From assembly GCF_011397635.1 (NCBI RefSeq), contig NC_064772.1, positions 16,693,035 to 16,757,034 of the forward strand: a stretch of DNA of 64,000 bases, given 5' to 3'. This stretch comes from Epinephelus fuscoguttatus. Lineage: Eukaryota > Chordata > Actinopteri > Perciformes > Serranidae. Shown here in pieces: positions 41,757 to 54,305 of this stretch. Under the pieces are notes generated by a model, which made no database searches, was not told where the DNA came from, and saw nothing but the letters and a program-made list of their open reading frames with translations. The first letter of the stretch is position 1; each line of letters starts with the position of its first letter. The translations under genes and the position numbers were made by a program.

Positions 41757-42096
41757 TAGTTTAAATGTCCAGTGTGCAGGATGTACAGGGATATCTTGGC
41801 AGAAATGAAATATAATATAATAAGTGTGTATCGCATGGATGGGTGCCCAGGGCAGTTGGGGATTTGGTGTCTTGCCTAGGGGGTGGCACTGGCTCTGGCA
41901 CCTCTCCACTCCATGCTTGGTCTGTACAGGGACTTGAATCAACATCCCTCCAGTTTCCAAGCCAAGCCCTATAGACTGAGCTACTGCCGCCCCCACTGCC
42001 ACTGATACTTGCATAGGGGTGAAGTTTCAGCTGGTTGCAATCTGCAGTCCTCACTGCTAAATGCCACCAAATCCTACACACTGCTCCTTTAACAAC
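41757..42096. mobile_element. MITE with AGTGTGYAGGAT terminal inverted repeats, split by a SINE
   Basis: The left end (AATGTCCAGTGTGCAGGATGT, 41764-) and the right end (GCCACCAAATCCTACACACTGCTCCTTTAA, to 42095) are inverted repeats of an abundant teleost MITE. GTTGCAATCTGCAGTCCTCA is its subterminal sequence. The interior is replaced by a tRNA-derived SINE at 41838-41998. A fragment of the same MITE is at about 35370-35425. Confidence 0.65.
41838..41998 (-). mobile_element. tRNA-derived SINE inserted in a MITE
   Basis: On the minus strand GCAGTAGCTCAGTCTATAGGG (41988-41968) looks like a polymerase III A box in a tRNA-like context. GATTCAAGTCC (41940-41930) is B-box-like, about 35 bases downstream. 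The body ends near CCCTGGGCACCCATCC. It is not a functional tRNA gene: no cloverleaf with an acceptor stem is visible. Confidence 0.6.
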
Positions 42097-44182
42097 TTCA
42101 AATTGCATGAATTATACTAGAGTCAACTCCACTATGCTAGTTAGCTTTAGCAGGAGTTTAGGTGCAAGTCTGTGTGTTTAGATTGGCTGAGTGGTGGAAG
42201 GAGAACACAGGGAGGCTGTAATCGTCACCCAGTGTATGTGTGTATGTTAGTTTGCTCAACACCAAAAGGCAATTCAGGCTGGTTTTGGTAAGGCTGTGAA
42301 AGAAAACAGTATAAATAAAAAATATATATAATAATAAAATAAAAATCAGTGAAATTAAATCTTTAAACTGAACACTCCTCAGTCAGCAAGCACAGAAGTT
42401 AGACTAGGAATACACACAGAAATATTAAGTGTACTTAGAAACACTCTGAAACAGTAAAACCCCCCTCTACTCAGCATGGTACAGTCTGACTTCCCTCCGC
42501 TATAAAGCCTTTTGGAAGCTCCCACTTCCTGCTTGCCTGCTTGCCTGGAGTGGAGCCATGACCAGCAGGTAACATGAATGAGTGCTCATGCAACAAACAT
42601 AGCAACAACCATAAAAATAACTTAAAATGAAATGTATTAACTGAAATGAACAGACATTAGTACCAACAGGTTAGCATGCTACACCCACAGAGACCTGGCA
42701 GAGCCACACAACTTAGCATCACTAAGACTACAGATATATTGTGCAGGCAGTATGGAATAAATTAAATAGGTGCAGAAATTATACAAGGCCAGTGTGCAAC
42801 CTCCTCTGAAGGGCTGGGGTCAGCAGTGACACAGTGGTTTGGTTTTGAGCTCTGTTTTTCTTCAGTTCATCCTGTTTCCAAAAAAATGGTTTGTTCTTTT
42901 CTGTGGCACAATATTTTCAAAAGTGATGTCCAAAAAATTCCAGTCCTATAATATATGTTGTTGTTACTGTGTTTTGGCTTTATAGGGCACTAGAGCGTGC
43001 ACCTATCCTTGCTGCTGGAAACGAAGACAGTCCTCCCTGCACTCCAACGCTCTGTGATCTATGGAGAGCTGCCTCGTTGCATCATCACCAGCGCCCACAG
43101 CACAGTAGGTAATTCACACCTAACAATGCTGGCATTTTCTTTTTTTATTTTCAGCAGTTTGTTTATGACAAAAGGAGCAGAAGGACTCTGGGTGGCAGAA
43201 ACATGCCCACACACATGCAGCGGGTCATTAAGCCCTTGACGGCTCAGCACCTCGACATCACATCACCAAATACATGGCTGCAATGACTGAAATGCAGTTT
43301 TTAGAAATATAGTTATATTTTTCCTTTCCTCTTGAGATCTTTCCCGAATCTGCAGGCTCCTTTGAATAGCAGCTAATAGTTTTGCTCCATAAATGGCACC
43401 AATGGACGAATTATTTGTCAACTTCAAAGCTCCCCAAAGACGAGTCGGCTCTCTGCTGCTGTTTGAATCAGTTAACCTCCATTAATTTCCCTCAAGAGGC
43501 TGAAGAGGTAAATTATTTATTCGTAATAGAGGTGGCTGGGTGAAGGTGGCGGAGTGGAAAAAGTTGTAGAGCTGCAGTGTTTGCAGACAGTAATGTGGCT
43601 CACTGGATTACTTCACAGCAGCTCAGGGGCATCAATACAGAAACATCTGAAATCCTCTCTTATCTCAGTGTAGCATTACATTTAGGATTTTTGGTATTAG
43701 AGGAACATGTTTCCTAGCTGCAGTTTGGAAAAAATCCTTTCTGATCTGAGAATAGGAATTGAGAATTAAAGAACTATCCTTACTCAGGATTTCCCAAGTT
43801 AGAAAACCTGCCAAAAATGGCAGCAGCACTGTTGTCCAGTCGATATGTTAATTACTTTGAAGATGACCATAAAATTATCACAGAGGTATAATGATTGAAA
43901 GCCCACTAAAACTGTATGATGATGCTGTAATTTTTAATGAATAATTCAAATTAATTAATTAATTGTGACAAGTGACAAATGAGAGCCATTGATCATATGG
44001 CCCGTCCATCTTGAGTAGCCTACCAGTACATTTAAAACATGGATTCAGACATGACAGGATGAGTGTCAATTGAAGAATTAAATTTACAGTTGTAGTCTGT
44101 AGTTGTAATTGTAGTGATTCTTAATGTCTACAATTAAGATAAGGTAGGAGGTCTGAGATGAGTTAAGAAATTGCTTCTGTAG
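42097..44182. other. Intergenic DNA, no gene recognised
   Basis: The segment 42985-43110 has a moderately GC-rich, exon-like look but no recognised protein similarity. No other feature seen. Confidence 0.35.
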
Positions 44183-44450
44183 TAAGGCCCTGACACACCA
44201 AGCCAGCAGTCGGCTATTGGTCAATGTTGGGGCATTGGTGAGTGGCTGTTGCCCTTGTCTTTGTGGTGTGTACCGCATTGTCGTCCCTCATCGGCCCTTG
44301 TCAGCTTTTTGTCAGCCACTTCAGCATGATGAATTAGTGACTTTAGTAGATGAGGTCACTCTGATTGGCAGTTCAGCTCAGCGCACGAGAAGAGAAAAGG
44401 AAGAGGGGAAAATAAACAAACAGCTAAAGTCAAGAGGGCGTTAGGTCAAA
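44183..44450. repeat. Interspersed repeat starting GGCCCTGACACACCAAGCC
   Basis: The start and the following AGCAGTCGGCTATTGGTCAATGTTGGGGCATTGG match a teleost repeat I associate with hAT-type non-autonomous elements. The inner part (CACTTCAGCATGATGAAT) fits too. The far end is not defined. Confidence 0.45.
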
Positions 44451-47199
44451 ACAAACTTGTTACATAAGGTAAAATGATTTTTGGTTACTCCTTGATGGTT
44501 ACTGATGTAAAGTCTTGACCTGGCTAGCTAACAGCTAGTTACCAGAGGTCAGCAGAGGGAGAGTGAGTTGATTTCCTTGTCCCCATAAGTGACTTGCAGC
44601 CAACCACAAAAAGCACCACCAACACTTTCAAAATAGACATAAGAGCCTTAATTAAGCACAAATTTATTGGTAGCTGACACAGAGGCATCTGGAAGCGCCC
44701 ATGTCCTGTGCAACGATTATGTAGTTGTTGTGGGGTTTTTTCAACCCATTCTTGTTCTCACGTTGTCCGACGCTTCGTCACGCCCTTCAGTGTCAAATAG
44801 CTACACACTGGGTAACTTTTAGTGTATCTATATGACACGTAGCTGAAATAGATTGTAACACATGGTTAATGTTCCAAAATGGTTGTGGTCAGGTTTTGGC
44901 AAAAAAAATACTTTTTAGGTTTACAAAAAAGATCATGTCTAATCACATCTTTTAAATAACATAACTTGATGTGATGTAAATACATGTCAGTGTACATAAA
45001 TTGCGTAACGTTACATTCAAACAACACTGATTTTTGGTTTCACGCAGGACACAAACTGCAGTCTCCTGGATGAAAGTCCTGTCCACCCTGTGCAGACTTT
45101 GTCACCTTTTATACTCAGTCAGTTGCCTTTAGTGTCCAGTATTGCTGTGAATAGGTTTACACTGGAGATAGTGGAAAGACCGCTGTGTCTCATAAAGATA
45201 CTTAAGGCTGGCTTTGGCATCTATATATGGTTTTTTTATCCTCCACAGTGAGTCATGGTGATTTATATTCAGTCTCAAAGGTCTTCTTTTATTGCAGAAA
45301 AAGATTGTTTATTTTGTGAGGCATGATTTTACTCTGTTGGATGCAGAACCTTAAGACTCAAAGTCATCCAGATCTCTGTTGATGTTTGCAGTTAATTACT
45401 TTAAACTCTGTTATTTACTGAATAATTTAATTTCTAGAGAGGATGTTTCAGTAATCCATCACTTGAATGTGTCTTCTCCAGAGGTTAAATGATGATTCAC
45501 TTAGGAAGTTGAGATTTATTTATTCACGAAGATCGCTTTTACAAAATGAACCTGAAAACAAAGGCAGAAATTCAACAACAAGACAGTTTAGTCACACCAA
45601 AACACACCAATTAAACTAATCCATAACTATTATTGAAAACATTCAGTAGAACTTAGTTTTGCAATACTGTGATAGATTACGGTGCAGCCACTGAGGTTAG
45701 ACCTCTCTGTTTTTTTAAATCATCTGCCTGCTCAGTCTCAGTTCAGTGAATAACCTTCTCTTGGAGCTATGAGTGAGATCCTGGGCAGCCTTGTGTAGAC
45801 TGGAGTCATTTAAGGGGAATCGATGACCTTTAGCTCAGCCAGAGCTGCTCAAGATATAAATGCAGACGGGAGTCAAACAGACTGATTCAAGTGGGTACTT
45901 CAACTGTTTTTCGTTTTGTTTGTAAAGAGGTTAAGGGAGTTATTAATCCTGTCTTGGACTTAAGCCTTCCAATTAGCTCTATTTAAAACAGCCAAATTAA
46001 TCTAAAATGTATTAAGACCCAGAGGTTCATATCTTTGAACTGCACTGATGCAGAAACTCATGTCGGAGGCTGCCTATCCATTATTAAGGTGCTAAGAGGA
46101 GAAGACAATTGCACAATTTTGCTGTTAGACGAAGTGTTTTGTTAATGTTCAAACACAAAGCTGTGAATATTTATGTAAAGGTCAAACATCTTGTTGCTGC
46201 AAAGCACAAAGAGATGATTAAATAGCAGGAGCTGTATGCAGAGAGGAGATATATAAACGAAAAGAAAACTCATTGTGAAACAGAGGAACCAAGATTTCTG
46301 CCTACAGGGTGCTTGTTTCAGTCTTCACTCATGTTTACAATATGCACAGTGTGACTAAAGCTGAAACGGTTTGCCCAGTGAAACGCCACAATCTTGTCCC
46401 AAAAATAATATCATATAAAATTAATATAATAAAGTGTCAGTTTAGGCCTTTATCTCAAGGTAAGCACCCATATGTGAAAATCCCTAGGCAGCATTTTCTT
46501 ATCCTATCAGAATGTAGACTTACATAAGCAGATATCCCCGGACCTGGATTAATATTCATTAATGAGGCATGAATATGGAGGACCACTGCCCCCTCCGCTC
46601 TGTAACATTCTCTCTCTGCCTTCTTAATTTTATGGCTATTTTACATTAAACTATTAATTATTCAGGGCAAGACAACGCAAAGCAGACAATGCAGTGATTT
46701 TCCTGCAGTTGAGAGATGATATTCCTTTCTGAGGTTTCAGAAACTTCTCTAAATGTATGAGTCTACTTCTACAAGAAAGCTGTTTTTCTTATGCTAAAAA
46801 TTGTGGCATCTTCAAGGTTTTCGCCTCACAATGTGTCCTATCATCACCTGGAAAAACATTAGACAACAATTTTTTGTGTCACAGTCACGACACAGGGCTT
46901 GGCAATGGAACAACAAGTGATATGTTATTTTTATGTGTGTCTGGTTTTCTTGTTTTTAGCCATGCTGGCATTGTGGCTCTAGGAATGGCATTGGTTCGTC
47001 CATCTTTTCCTTTCCTTCAGGGCCACTATGAGAATTGACATTTGTGGTTTGAGTGAAATATCTCAACTACTAATGGACAGATCAACACAATCCCATTCCT
47101 ACTTGTCGTATTTTGCTGCTTGGGCCGAAGCCCAGCATTAAAATGATGCTGGTAGCAATCTTTTGCATTGTATCTTAATGCAGAAGGGGTCAACAGTTT
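44451..47199. other. Intergenic DNA, no gene recognised
   Basis: About 44860-44940 resembles the GGTTATGGTTAGG-type left flank of the minisatellite family. Otherwise no repeat or gene identified. Confidence 0.4.
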
Positions 47200-47900
47200 T
47201 AGGCAACAAAACTACTTGGTTATGGTTAGGAAAACACAGCAGATGGCTTTGAATGCTACAAACACAGACAGTGTGTCCCTAAAAACTACTGGGCTTTAAG
47301 TGGCACAAATGCAAGTGGAAAAGCAGTGGCATGTTGCTAAAAAAAAAACACATGGCATTGAGTGGCACAAACCAGGATGGAAAGGCAGCACTGTGTTGAT
47401 AAAAAAATACCCCACCTGAGTGGCACAAATGTACCAGGAAAGGAAGAAAAGTGTCACTATAAATACACCCAGCTTTAAGTGACACAAATGAAGACAAAAA
47501 GGCAGCGGCGTGTCGTTTATGAAAGCACCTCGCTTTGAGAGGCACAAACACGGCCGGAAAGGCAGCAGCGTGTAGCAAAAAATATACCTGGCATGAGTGA
47601 CACAAATGTGACCGGACAGGCAGCAGCATGTTGCTAAAAACACCATATTGCTTTGGGTGGCTCAAATACAGGCTGTAAGTCAGCGGCGTGTTGCTAAAAA
47701 ACACCAGGCAATGACTGGCATAAATGCGACCTCAAAGCCGTGTGTGTTCCGTAAAACAGAAACGGCTTTGACTGGCACAGGCGTGGGTGAAAATGCAGCA
47801 GTGTGTTGCTAAAAAACACCTGGCCAGACAACAAACAACGGATGTTGTTGTTTGTTCGTCTTGAACACTGGTCCTCTAGGTCAAAGTCTGGTCTTTGTAA
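47200..47900. repeat. Minisatellite array, about 9 units of 57-62 bp, with family flanks
   Basis: GTGGCACAAAT-type unit starts recur at about 47301, 47363, 47421, 47480, 47540, 47598, 47658, 47716 and 47773. A consensus unit reads roughly GGCTTTGAGTGGCACAAATG, then a variable part, then GGAAAGGCAGCAGCGTGTTGCTAAAAAACACC. Left flank: CTACTTGGTTATGGTTAGG. Right flank: GTTTGTTCGTCTTGAACACTGGTCCTCTAGG. A 141-codon minus frame (47279-47704) exists because the period is close to a multiple of three. Confidence 0.8.
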
Positions 47901-48529
47901 GACCCATCCAGCTTCTGTCCTACCCACCCTGAGTGGACTTTCACACTCTTTAAACTGTGTCCATTGCTTTGAGCTTCTGATAATGATCCAGATGGGTTTA
48001 CATTGGTTTTGTTGGATTGCCCGGTGCGGCCAACATGGACGCTAAATGGTGTCCCCATCGTCATTGTAGTGATGCAGGGCAGACTGACCAAGCGGTGTAT
48101 ATTTTTACGCACTAGGAGTGAGACCAGTTTATCCAATACTTTATGCTATGGGCAAATACCTGCAAAACTTACAACATTCCCATCATCTTGTACTCATGTT
48201 TACTGGTAATAAGCAAACGATATCATGCTAATATGTTAAACTATGATGGTGAAAATGATAAACATTATGCCATTGTGCTAAACATCAGCATATTACTTTT
48301 GTCAAGCATGTTAACATTAGCTGAGAACAACAGTCTCATGAAGCGCAGCTTTAGACTTTTAGTTTTGCTGAGTATACATTCCTGTTTAACAGGGCAACAT
48401 TGCATTGACATTGGGAGTTACCTCTTACGTTATTCTTGCTTGATTCTGCACAGAACGCCTTATGCGAACAAACTGCGTTGCAACTTTCAAATAATTTCAT
48501 TTGAAGTACCATTTTGTTTTTCCTAGATT
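47901..48529. other. Intergenic DNA, no gene recognised
   Basis: Continues past the right flank of the minisatellite family. A 127-codon plus frame at 48143-48526 has no domain I recognise. Confidence 0.4.
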
Positions 48530-48985
48530 TAATGTCTGTATAAAACAATGGATGTAGCCTCCGTGATGTCGCCCAGTGGTTTGTGGGATACTGTTCTAAA
48601 GCCTCGAGTTTGACATTTCGGTTGTCCGACATCTTGGGGGGGTTTTTGAGCCAGAAGTGACCATATTTGGATGAGAAGGTTGAGCTGTATGGGGTGGATC
48701 TGAAACATACCCTGCTTTATGGTCTATTTTCCTCTAAGTGGGACCATAATTTACTAAATGAACATCATGCTGTGTTGAAGAAGACCTGAAATGAGTGACT
48801 GAGATCATAAACCCTTTAGGAAAATGTTTACTGAGGTAATAAATCAAGTGAGAAAGAGACTCATTTTCTTATACAATCTGACTTCTTTTGCAACCAGTGG
48901 AGTCGCCCCCCTGCTGGCCATTAGAAGGAATGCAGGTTTAAAGCACTTCCACTTTGGCCTCACTTTTCAGACCTGGATTTAATCA
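48530..48985. repeat. Common teleost interspersed repeat
   Basis: GAGCCAGAAGTGACCATATTTGG, TCATTTTCTTATACAATCTGACTTCTTTTGCAACCAGTGGAGTCGCCCCCCTGCTGGCCATTAGAAGGAATGCAGGTTTAA and GGCCTCACTTTTCAGACC form a signature found in many fish genomes. It is non-coding, with superfamily unassigned. Confidence 0.65.
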
Positions 48986-50699
48986 GTGTACCCGTTACAT
49001 GCGTTACCCGCAAGTGTACCTGTTACATGCATTCTTTGCAATGAAATGCTGTAATTCACATGCCTACGTGACTACAAAGAGTAACGTTAATGATATTTCG
49101 TGCAAGACTGTCATGTTGTAATTAAGTTTATTTACGGCTTTGATCAGCAAATATAATGTGACTTGGGATGTACGCTAAATGCTGGCTTCAGTTATGCAGC
49201 AGATCCAGGTGTGCCGCCGTCACCAGAATAGAACGTCGCTTTATGTGACACTTCAGAGTAAGGCCGTCTCATGTCTCTTATCAGCAATCCTTGCTCCTAA
49301 CTCCTGACTCCTTAAATGTTTTCCTAAGTGGGAGGGACTAAAGAGTTAGATAAGGTGGCTAGGTTAGGTGGTTAGCAGTAATTTCAAGGGACTTGGGATG
49401 CAGCCCAGGCATGCAGTCATTGTATTTCTACAGTTCCTGATTCTTAGCAGAAAGCTGTTTCTACTGAATAAATTCATGATACCTGGAACAGTATGAGCTG
49501 TCAGAGCAGATCTGATGGCTGTCTAGTCTGTTTTAGTGTACAGCTGTTTGGACCAAGTGCACACAGTTGAATAATACTGCATCAGCCAGGGGGAACATTG
49601 GTGTCGGACTGTGTATCCACTCACTGATTTTACTGCTCCTTGTTCAGTGTGAGCCATAAAGAAGAGGAGAATTTAATGAGATTCTCACAGCTACTGTATG
49701 AGGCACCATGCTGGTTTTATACATCCCAGGAGGAATTGTATGGCCATTATCAAATCCGCTTGTGTGAGCGTATTGTCTTGAAACTTGATCGACAGCATGC
49801 TAATGTGTGTGTGAGGTTAAAAAAAAACCTCCGGAGATTTACCAGAGCAAAAATCACACAGTTGCTATGTTAGAGTTTTTTATTCCACTGTTCATTTATG
49901 AAAATAAATTGGAAAATGAAAAAAAAAATGCAAAAATGGTGGAGGAGAAGGAGTCAAAACAGCATACTAAAGTGACATTACCAGTTCACTCTGGCAAAGT
50001 GTCAATTAATTGAGCTTTTTCACACGAGTCTCAGTCAAGATTTCCCACAAGAGCGGACATAATGTCGGATTTGATCATTTATTAGGCAAAATCCCATTAA
50101 GACAACCTCCATGTTCTCACTCAGCATTAGATAAGATATGAAAACATCAATCAAAACAAAGCAAAGAGAAGCACAAATACAAAAAGGAAAATAAACACAG
50201 CAGAGACTGTTTCAGTCTAATTGTTATTTGTACAGTACAATGAAGATGAAAGTTTGTGTTGCAGACTTGCAAAAATAGTCAAAATTATGCTGGTTGCCTG
50301 GCAACCTCACAATGATAACAAACTCTAGGAAGTCACTGCGCCAAGACAAGACACACATAATACACTGTAACACTGCAAGGCATTTTTGTGCACAGTAAAC
50401 AAACTAGATATAATGTGTTTTATTAGTGAGTTTAAGGGGTGCGGGTGGGCGGACTTTGTTATGCTTGGAGTGGATAAGAAGCAACAGCAGGCTTAATCAG
50501 AATATTAAATCCAGAGGGCTTACTTAAATGAACTAGATAGATTGCGGTTTCATGTTCATCTGAGGGATTCTGTGCATTGGACGGGAGAAACAGGGAAAGC
50601 GATGTTTAAACATTGGCTCAACTAATTAAACTGTCAAGGGGAGAGTAATGTTTAGAAATGACTCCCCCAATCCTCGAACATAATGAACCTTAGCCACAG
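48986..50699. other. Intergenic DNA, no gene recognised
   Basis: Contains an end fragment of the 11633-11990 repeat near 50295-50350 (GGTTGCCTGGCAACC ... TAGGAAGTCACTG). No gene seen. Confidence 0.4.
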
Positions 50700-50920
50700 G
50701 GAAATTGAGGTATTAGAAAAGGGACTCACCTTCATCCCAACGCCCAGACCACCTGACAGATTGGAGCTCCATATAGAGAAATTTACGTCCACCACAGGAG
50801 GCCCTAATTGATGGGCTTCTAAGACTAAATATATTGGGACAGCATTTGCTAATCCCTCTTATTAGGAACCAGAACATAATACATTCTCCCTGAACATTCA
50901 CAAGTTAATCCAAAAAAGAC
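50700..50920 (+). mobile_element. Possible Penelope-like element ORF N-terminal fragment
   Basis: The plus strand reads VLEKGLTFIPTPRPPDRLEL from about 50711, interrupted by stops further on. The GLTFIPTP core resembles the block that precedes the reverse transcriptase domain in Penelope-like elements. It is short and degenerate, and is not colinear with the fragment at 18791-19447. Confidence 0.35.
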
Positions 50921-51039
50921 AAAGCTTCTGTAACTCAATTTAGGATTCCCTAACCCTGTCTTAATAAAATGTTATTCTGTGGGAAGGTTCAATATATGTT
51001 GTTTTATTAAACTGGCGCAGGACTCATACACTTTACTCA

Positions 51040-51480
51040 CCAAATAAATGCATATGCAGGTTTGTTAAATGCAGGAAAACCTGTTCTGGACACATCCTGA
51101 TCAGATGCCCAAACCACCTCAACTGGCTCCTTTCGACACAAAGGAGCAGCGGCTCTACTCTGAGCTCCCTCTGGATGTCAGAGCTCCTTACCCTATCTCT
51201 AAGGCTGAACCCATGCACCCTTTGGAGGAAACTTATGTCGGCTGCTTGTAACCACAATCACATTCTTCTGGTCGCTACCCAGAGCTCATGACCGTAGGTG
51301 AGGGTTGGGACATAGATGGACCAGAAAATCAAAAGCTTTGCCTTCAGGCTCAGCTCCCTCTTCACCACGACAGTCAGGTTCAGTGTCCACATCACTGCAG
51401 ATGCCATGCCAAACTGCCGATCCATCTCAAGGATGGAAGGTGTTCTGCGTATGTCCAACTGGAAGGAGACTCTTTTTCCA
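51040..51480 (-). mobile_element. LINE reverse transcriptase C-terminal fragment
   Basis: The minus strand gives EMDRQFGMASAVMWTLNLTVV, KRELSLKAKLLIFWSIYVPTLTYGHELW and, in another frame after a shift, HGFSLRDRVRSSDIQRELRV with VERSQLRWFGHLIRM. These are the thumb/C-terminal motifs of a non-LTR retrotransposon abundant in teleosts. At least one frameshift and several stops make it a dead copy. The clade (L2, Rex or jockey-like) cannot be fixed by eye. Confidence 0.7.
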
Positions 51481-51560
51481 TTGCCAGCAGATGAGTAGGA
51501 GGCCCAGAGGCAGATAATTGTATGGACAAGTGGATGAAAATTGATGGATGGAAGAGATGA
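51481..51560 (+). repeat. Possible opposite-strand LINE tail
   Basis: GGAGGCCCAGAGGCAGAT then ATGGACAAGTGGATGAAAATTGATGGATGGA resembles the RRPRGR-coding end and GATGGATGGA tail of the same LINE type, but on the plus strand. This would be an inverted arrangement with 51040-51480. Confidence 0.3.
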
Positions 51561-54184
51561 ATGTGCCTCTCTGTTTTTTTGTTTAGGTTTTTTTTCTGTT
51601 TTGGTGAACAGTGAGAGCAGCATGGAGGCCAGTGAAAATGTCTCTTCCATCTCCGAGACTTGCAGAAGTTACCAATGCGCATCATAGCATTGTGCCGGAA
51701 AAGGGGCGAAAATTAGCATGCCAAATGTTAGGGGTTTTGTCCAATGAAAAGGGCTTTAGAGCACACACAGAACACAAGATTAAAAAGTCATATGTTGACA
51801 GGATTCTTGTCATTTTTGCATCAATATCCTTAAAGATAAACTGTGTTTGCGTTCAGACCTAACAGTTTTGATTTTGTCACCTCAACTAGCCTCCGAGAGG
51901 TGAACTCGTTCTTGCCTCCCCAGAATCCCCTCCATGTTTACTGTCTACCTGGATTGCTGCTCCCTGTTTGGTGCTGGAGAGAGCACAGCTATTCTTAACT
52001 ATTTGCAAGACTAAAAACCTAAGATAGTATTAAACATGATTGATTTTGTTGCAATGTCAAGGCGACAAAAAAATTGACTTCAGACAGCTCGGGCTGACTT
52101 TTATCCCAACCTTACACCAAACAATCCAGATCATGGGAGTGCTCACCAACTGAGGTAAAACTCTCATGATTTTATTCTGACACTGGAAATTTGTCTGCAA
52201 CAGTGACGTCAATTTGTAAAGTCATTTGGTGTGTGGTCAGCCTAATTTACAGCTGAAGCGAAGTTGTCTTAAGTTTCTATCCTTTCTAGTCTGCTGTTCG
52301 ACACAGGTTTTATCAGGACAGAAATATCTCTAATGACACTCTTATTCCAGTCTTTGATATCTTAAACCTGTAATCAGGGTGTCTTTGATCTTCTGCTGTC
52401 TTTGAGACTCTGAGTCCTTTCCATCAGCTGAATCTGTTTGATGAGCTTTGATGAGCTCATATCAGGCATTTCCCTTGACTGTGATGGCTTGAATTTTGTC
52501 CCACATCATTTCCAGGGGATGAGTCACATTGAAATTATTCTTCCGTCCCTACTTATGCATGCTCTGTTTAAATCACTCCTGCTTCCTTGTCTTTGCAGGC
52601 AGGCAGGCCTGTGTGGGACAATCTACATCAAAGTAGAGACATATAATTGCAGCTATGTTGGGATTACATGTCTGAGAGTAATAACAGAGAGGAAGGAAAT
52701 ATGCAGCTCAGTGTAAAGACCATATCACTGTTGCTTTATGACAACCTTGTAACTCTAAGTCGGGTAATGTTTATGTTCTGCAGCGTGAAGTCCATCATTG
52801 TTGCAGTTGTTATCCAATTTTAAACCATACTGGATAAAAACAGAAATTGTTCCAACACCACGCAACTGATTCCTCACAGAAAATGGAACAGCAGGAGTCT
52901 GCTTTAATTCTGTTATGTAGTTTGTGGGAAGACCGGTGTGGATGTAAATAGGAGAGTAGGCACAGGCAAAGAGAGGAGTTATGTGAGAGTACAAATTGGC
53001 AAACACCAGACTTCACACATATTTGCCTCACTGAAGCGATGGAGGAAGAGGGTGAGCAAGTGTGCTGTGAGGAGGAGAAACTTCTAAAATATTTACCAGC
53101 TTGAACAACAGCCACCCAATTTATTTAGCCTGTAGTCTAATCTACAAGGTAATTAATTAGGTCGCACAATAAAGTCTCTGTGTTTATTTTCTTTAGAGCT
53201 GGATGACCAGTTTAAAACGAAGCTGGTGATCCTGGGTCTGCAGTCTGGTTGTCAGCTGTCTCTGTGCGTCTGAGTGAGCTTGTTCAACTGATTTATTGAA
53301 CACAGGATGAGAAATCCAAACTTGCTGGGCCATTAACTCCAATGATAGCGTCTCACCCGGTACACACACCAAAAACATTTTCATGCTCCGCTGTTTGCTT
53401 TGTGTTTGGTGGACATGTAACACATGGACAGGCTATATTCACATTAGAGGGCTCAATGCTCAGTTATTTCCCCAGGTCTGATCGTCCTGCTTAGACTGTT
53501 CACATTCATGTTTGAAGTGACCCACATCTGATGTTAGTGTGACTGGGTCTCTGCCCTGAAATGCCTTGCATGCAACCAATAACGTCACACACATGTGCGT
53601 TGGAACAACAATACAACATGTCACATTTAAGAGACAGGTATTTGGGGCAAGAAAATTAATGACATAGCTTGAAGCGCAGCTGCCTAACTGCATCATACCC
53701 CTTGGTATGGTTTGTTTGGGCAGGTGTGAACACAGCAAACGCACTCAGGTGCGGACCACACAACCTGACGGAGAAGGTGGTCTTGGTTTGCTTACAAATG
53801 AACTCTACTATGGTTTGTTCGTGGTGAGAAGCTTTGTGTCTTTTTTGGATTGAACCTGTAGCAAGCTGCGTTGTGATGGTGTGTAACTTGACTACAAAAG
53901 AGCTTATGCTTGCCACATCAGATCTTGATGAATTAATCATTCAAGTTGAAAATCTTTACTGATATACACTGTATAATTTATTGAGAACAAAATGACATTA
54001 CAACAATCAGTGGAAACCATAATCATCAACCCACTGAGGGCTGGATTCAAAATCAAACCAAAAATTAAAGTAAAAAATTGAAATCACAGGCTGATACAAC
54101 TTATGTGAATTTTATCACAGCAACTCATAATGTGAAACAGTAGTGTGTGTGGCCCCCATGCACCTGTATGAACTCCTGGGCATG
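51561..54184. other. Intergenic DNA, no gene recognised
   Basis: Short frames on both strands without known domains; no clear repeats recognised. Confidence 0.4.
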
Positions 54185-54305
54185 TTCCTGATTAGGGCTG
54201 GGGCTTAAATACATCAACGCAAATTATTTGCGTCGATGCATTGGTTCAAACAAAAAAAAAAGGCGATGCGCAGCAGCAGCAGCAGCAGCAGTAGCAGCAG
54301 CAGTG
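54185..54305. repeat. hAT-like terminus with a (CAG)n run
   Basis: AGGGCTGGGGCTTAAATACATC with a palindrome (TCAACGCAAATTATTTGCGTCGA, 54213-54235) looks like a hAT-type terminus. It is followed by a CAG repeat with one TAG interruption (54271-54303). Confidence 0.45.

Noticed and set aside
41930-41990. tRNA gene
   Set aside because: A- and B-box-like motifs are present but there is no acceptor stem or intact cloverleaf. It is a SINE head.
42985-43110. Exon-like GC-richer segment ending before GTAATTC
   Set aside because: No acceptor with a consistent frame, no partner exons nearby and no recognised similarity.
47279-47704. 141-codon minus-strand open frame with a repeated Cys-His-rich pattern
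   Set aside because: It lies entirely in a 57-62-bp minisatellite whose period is close to a multiple of three, which keeps one frame open. The apparent Cys/His motif is the repeat read through.
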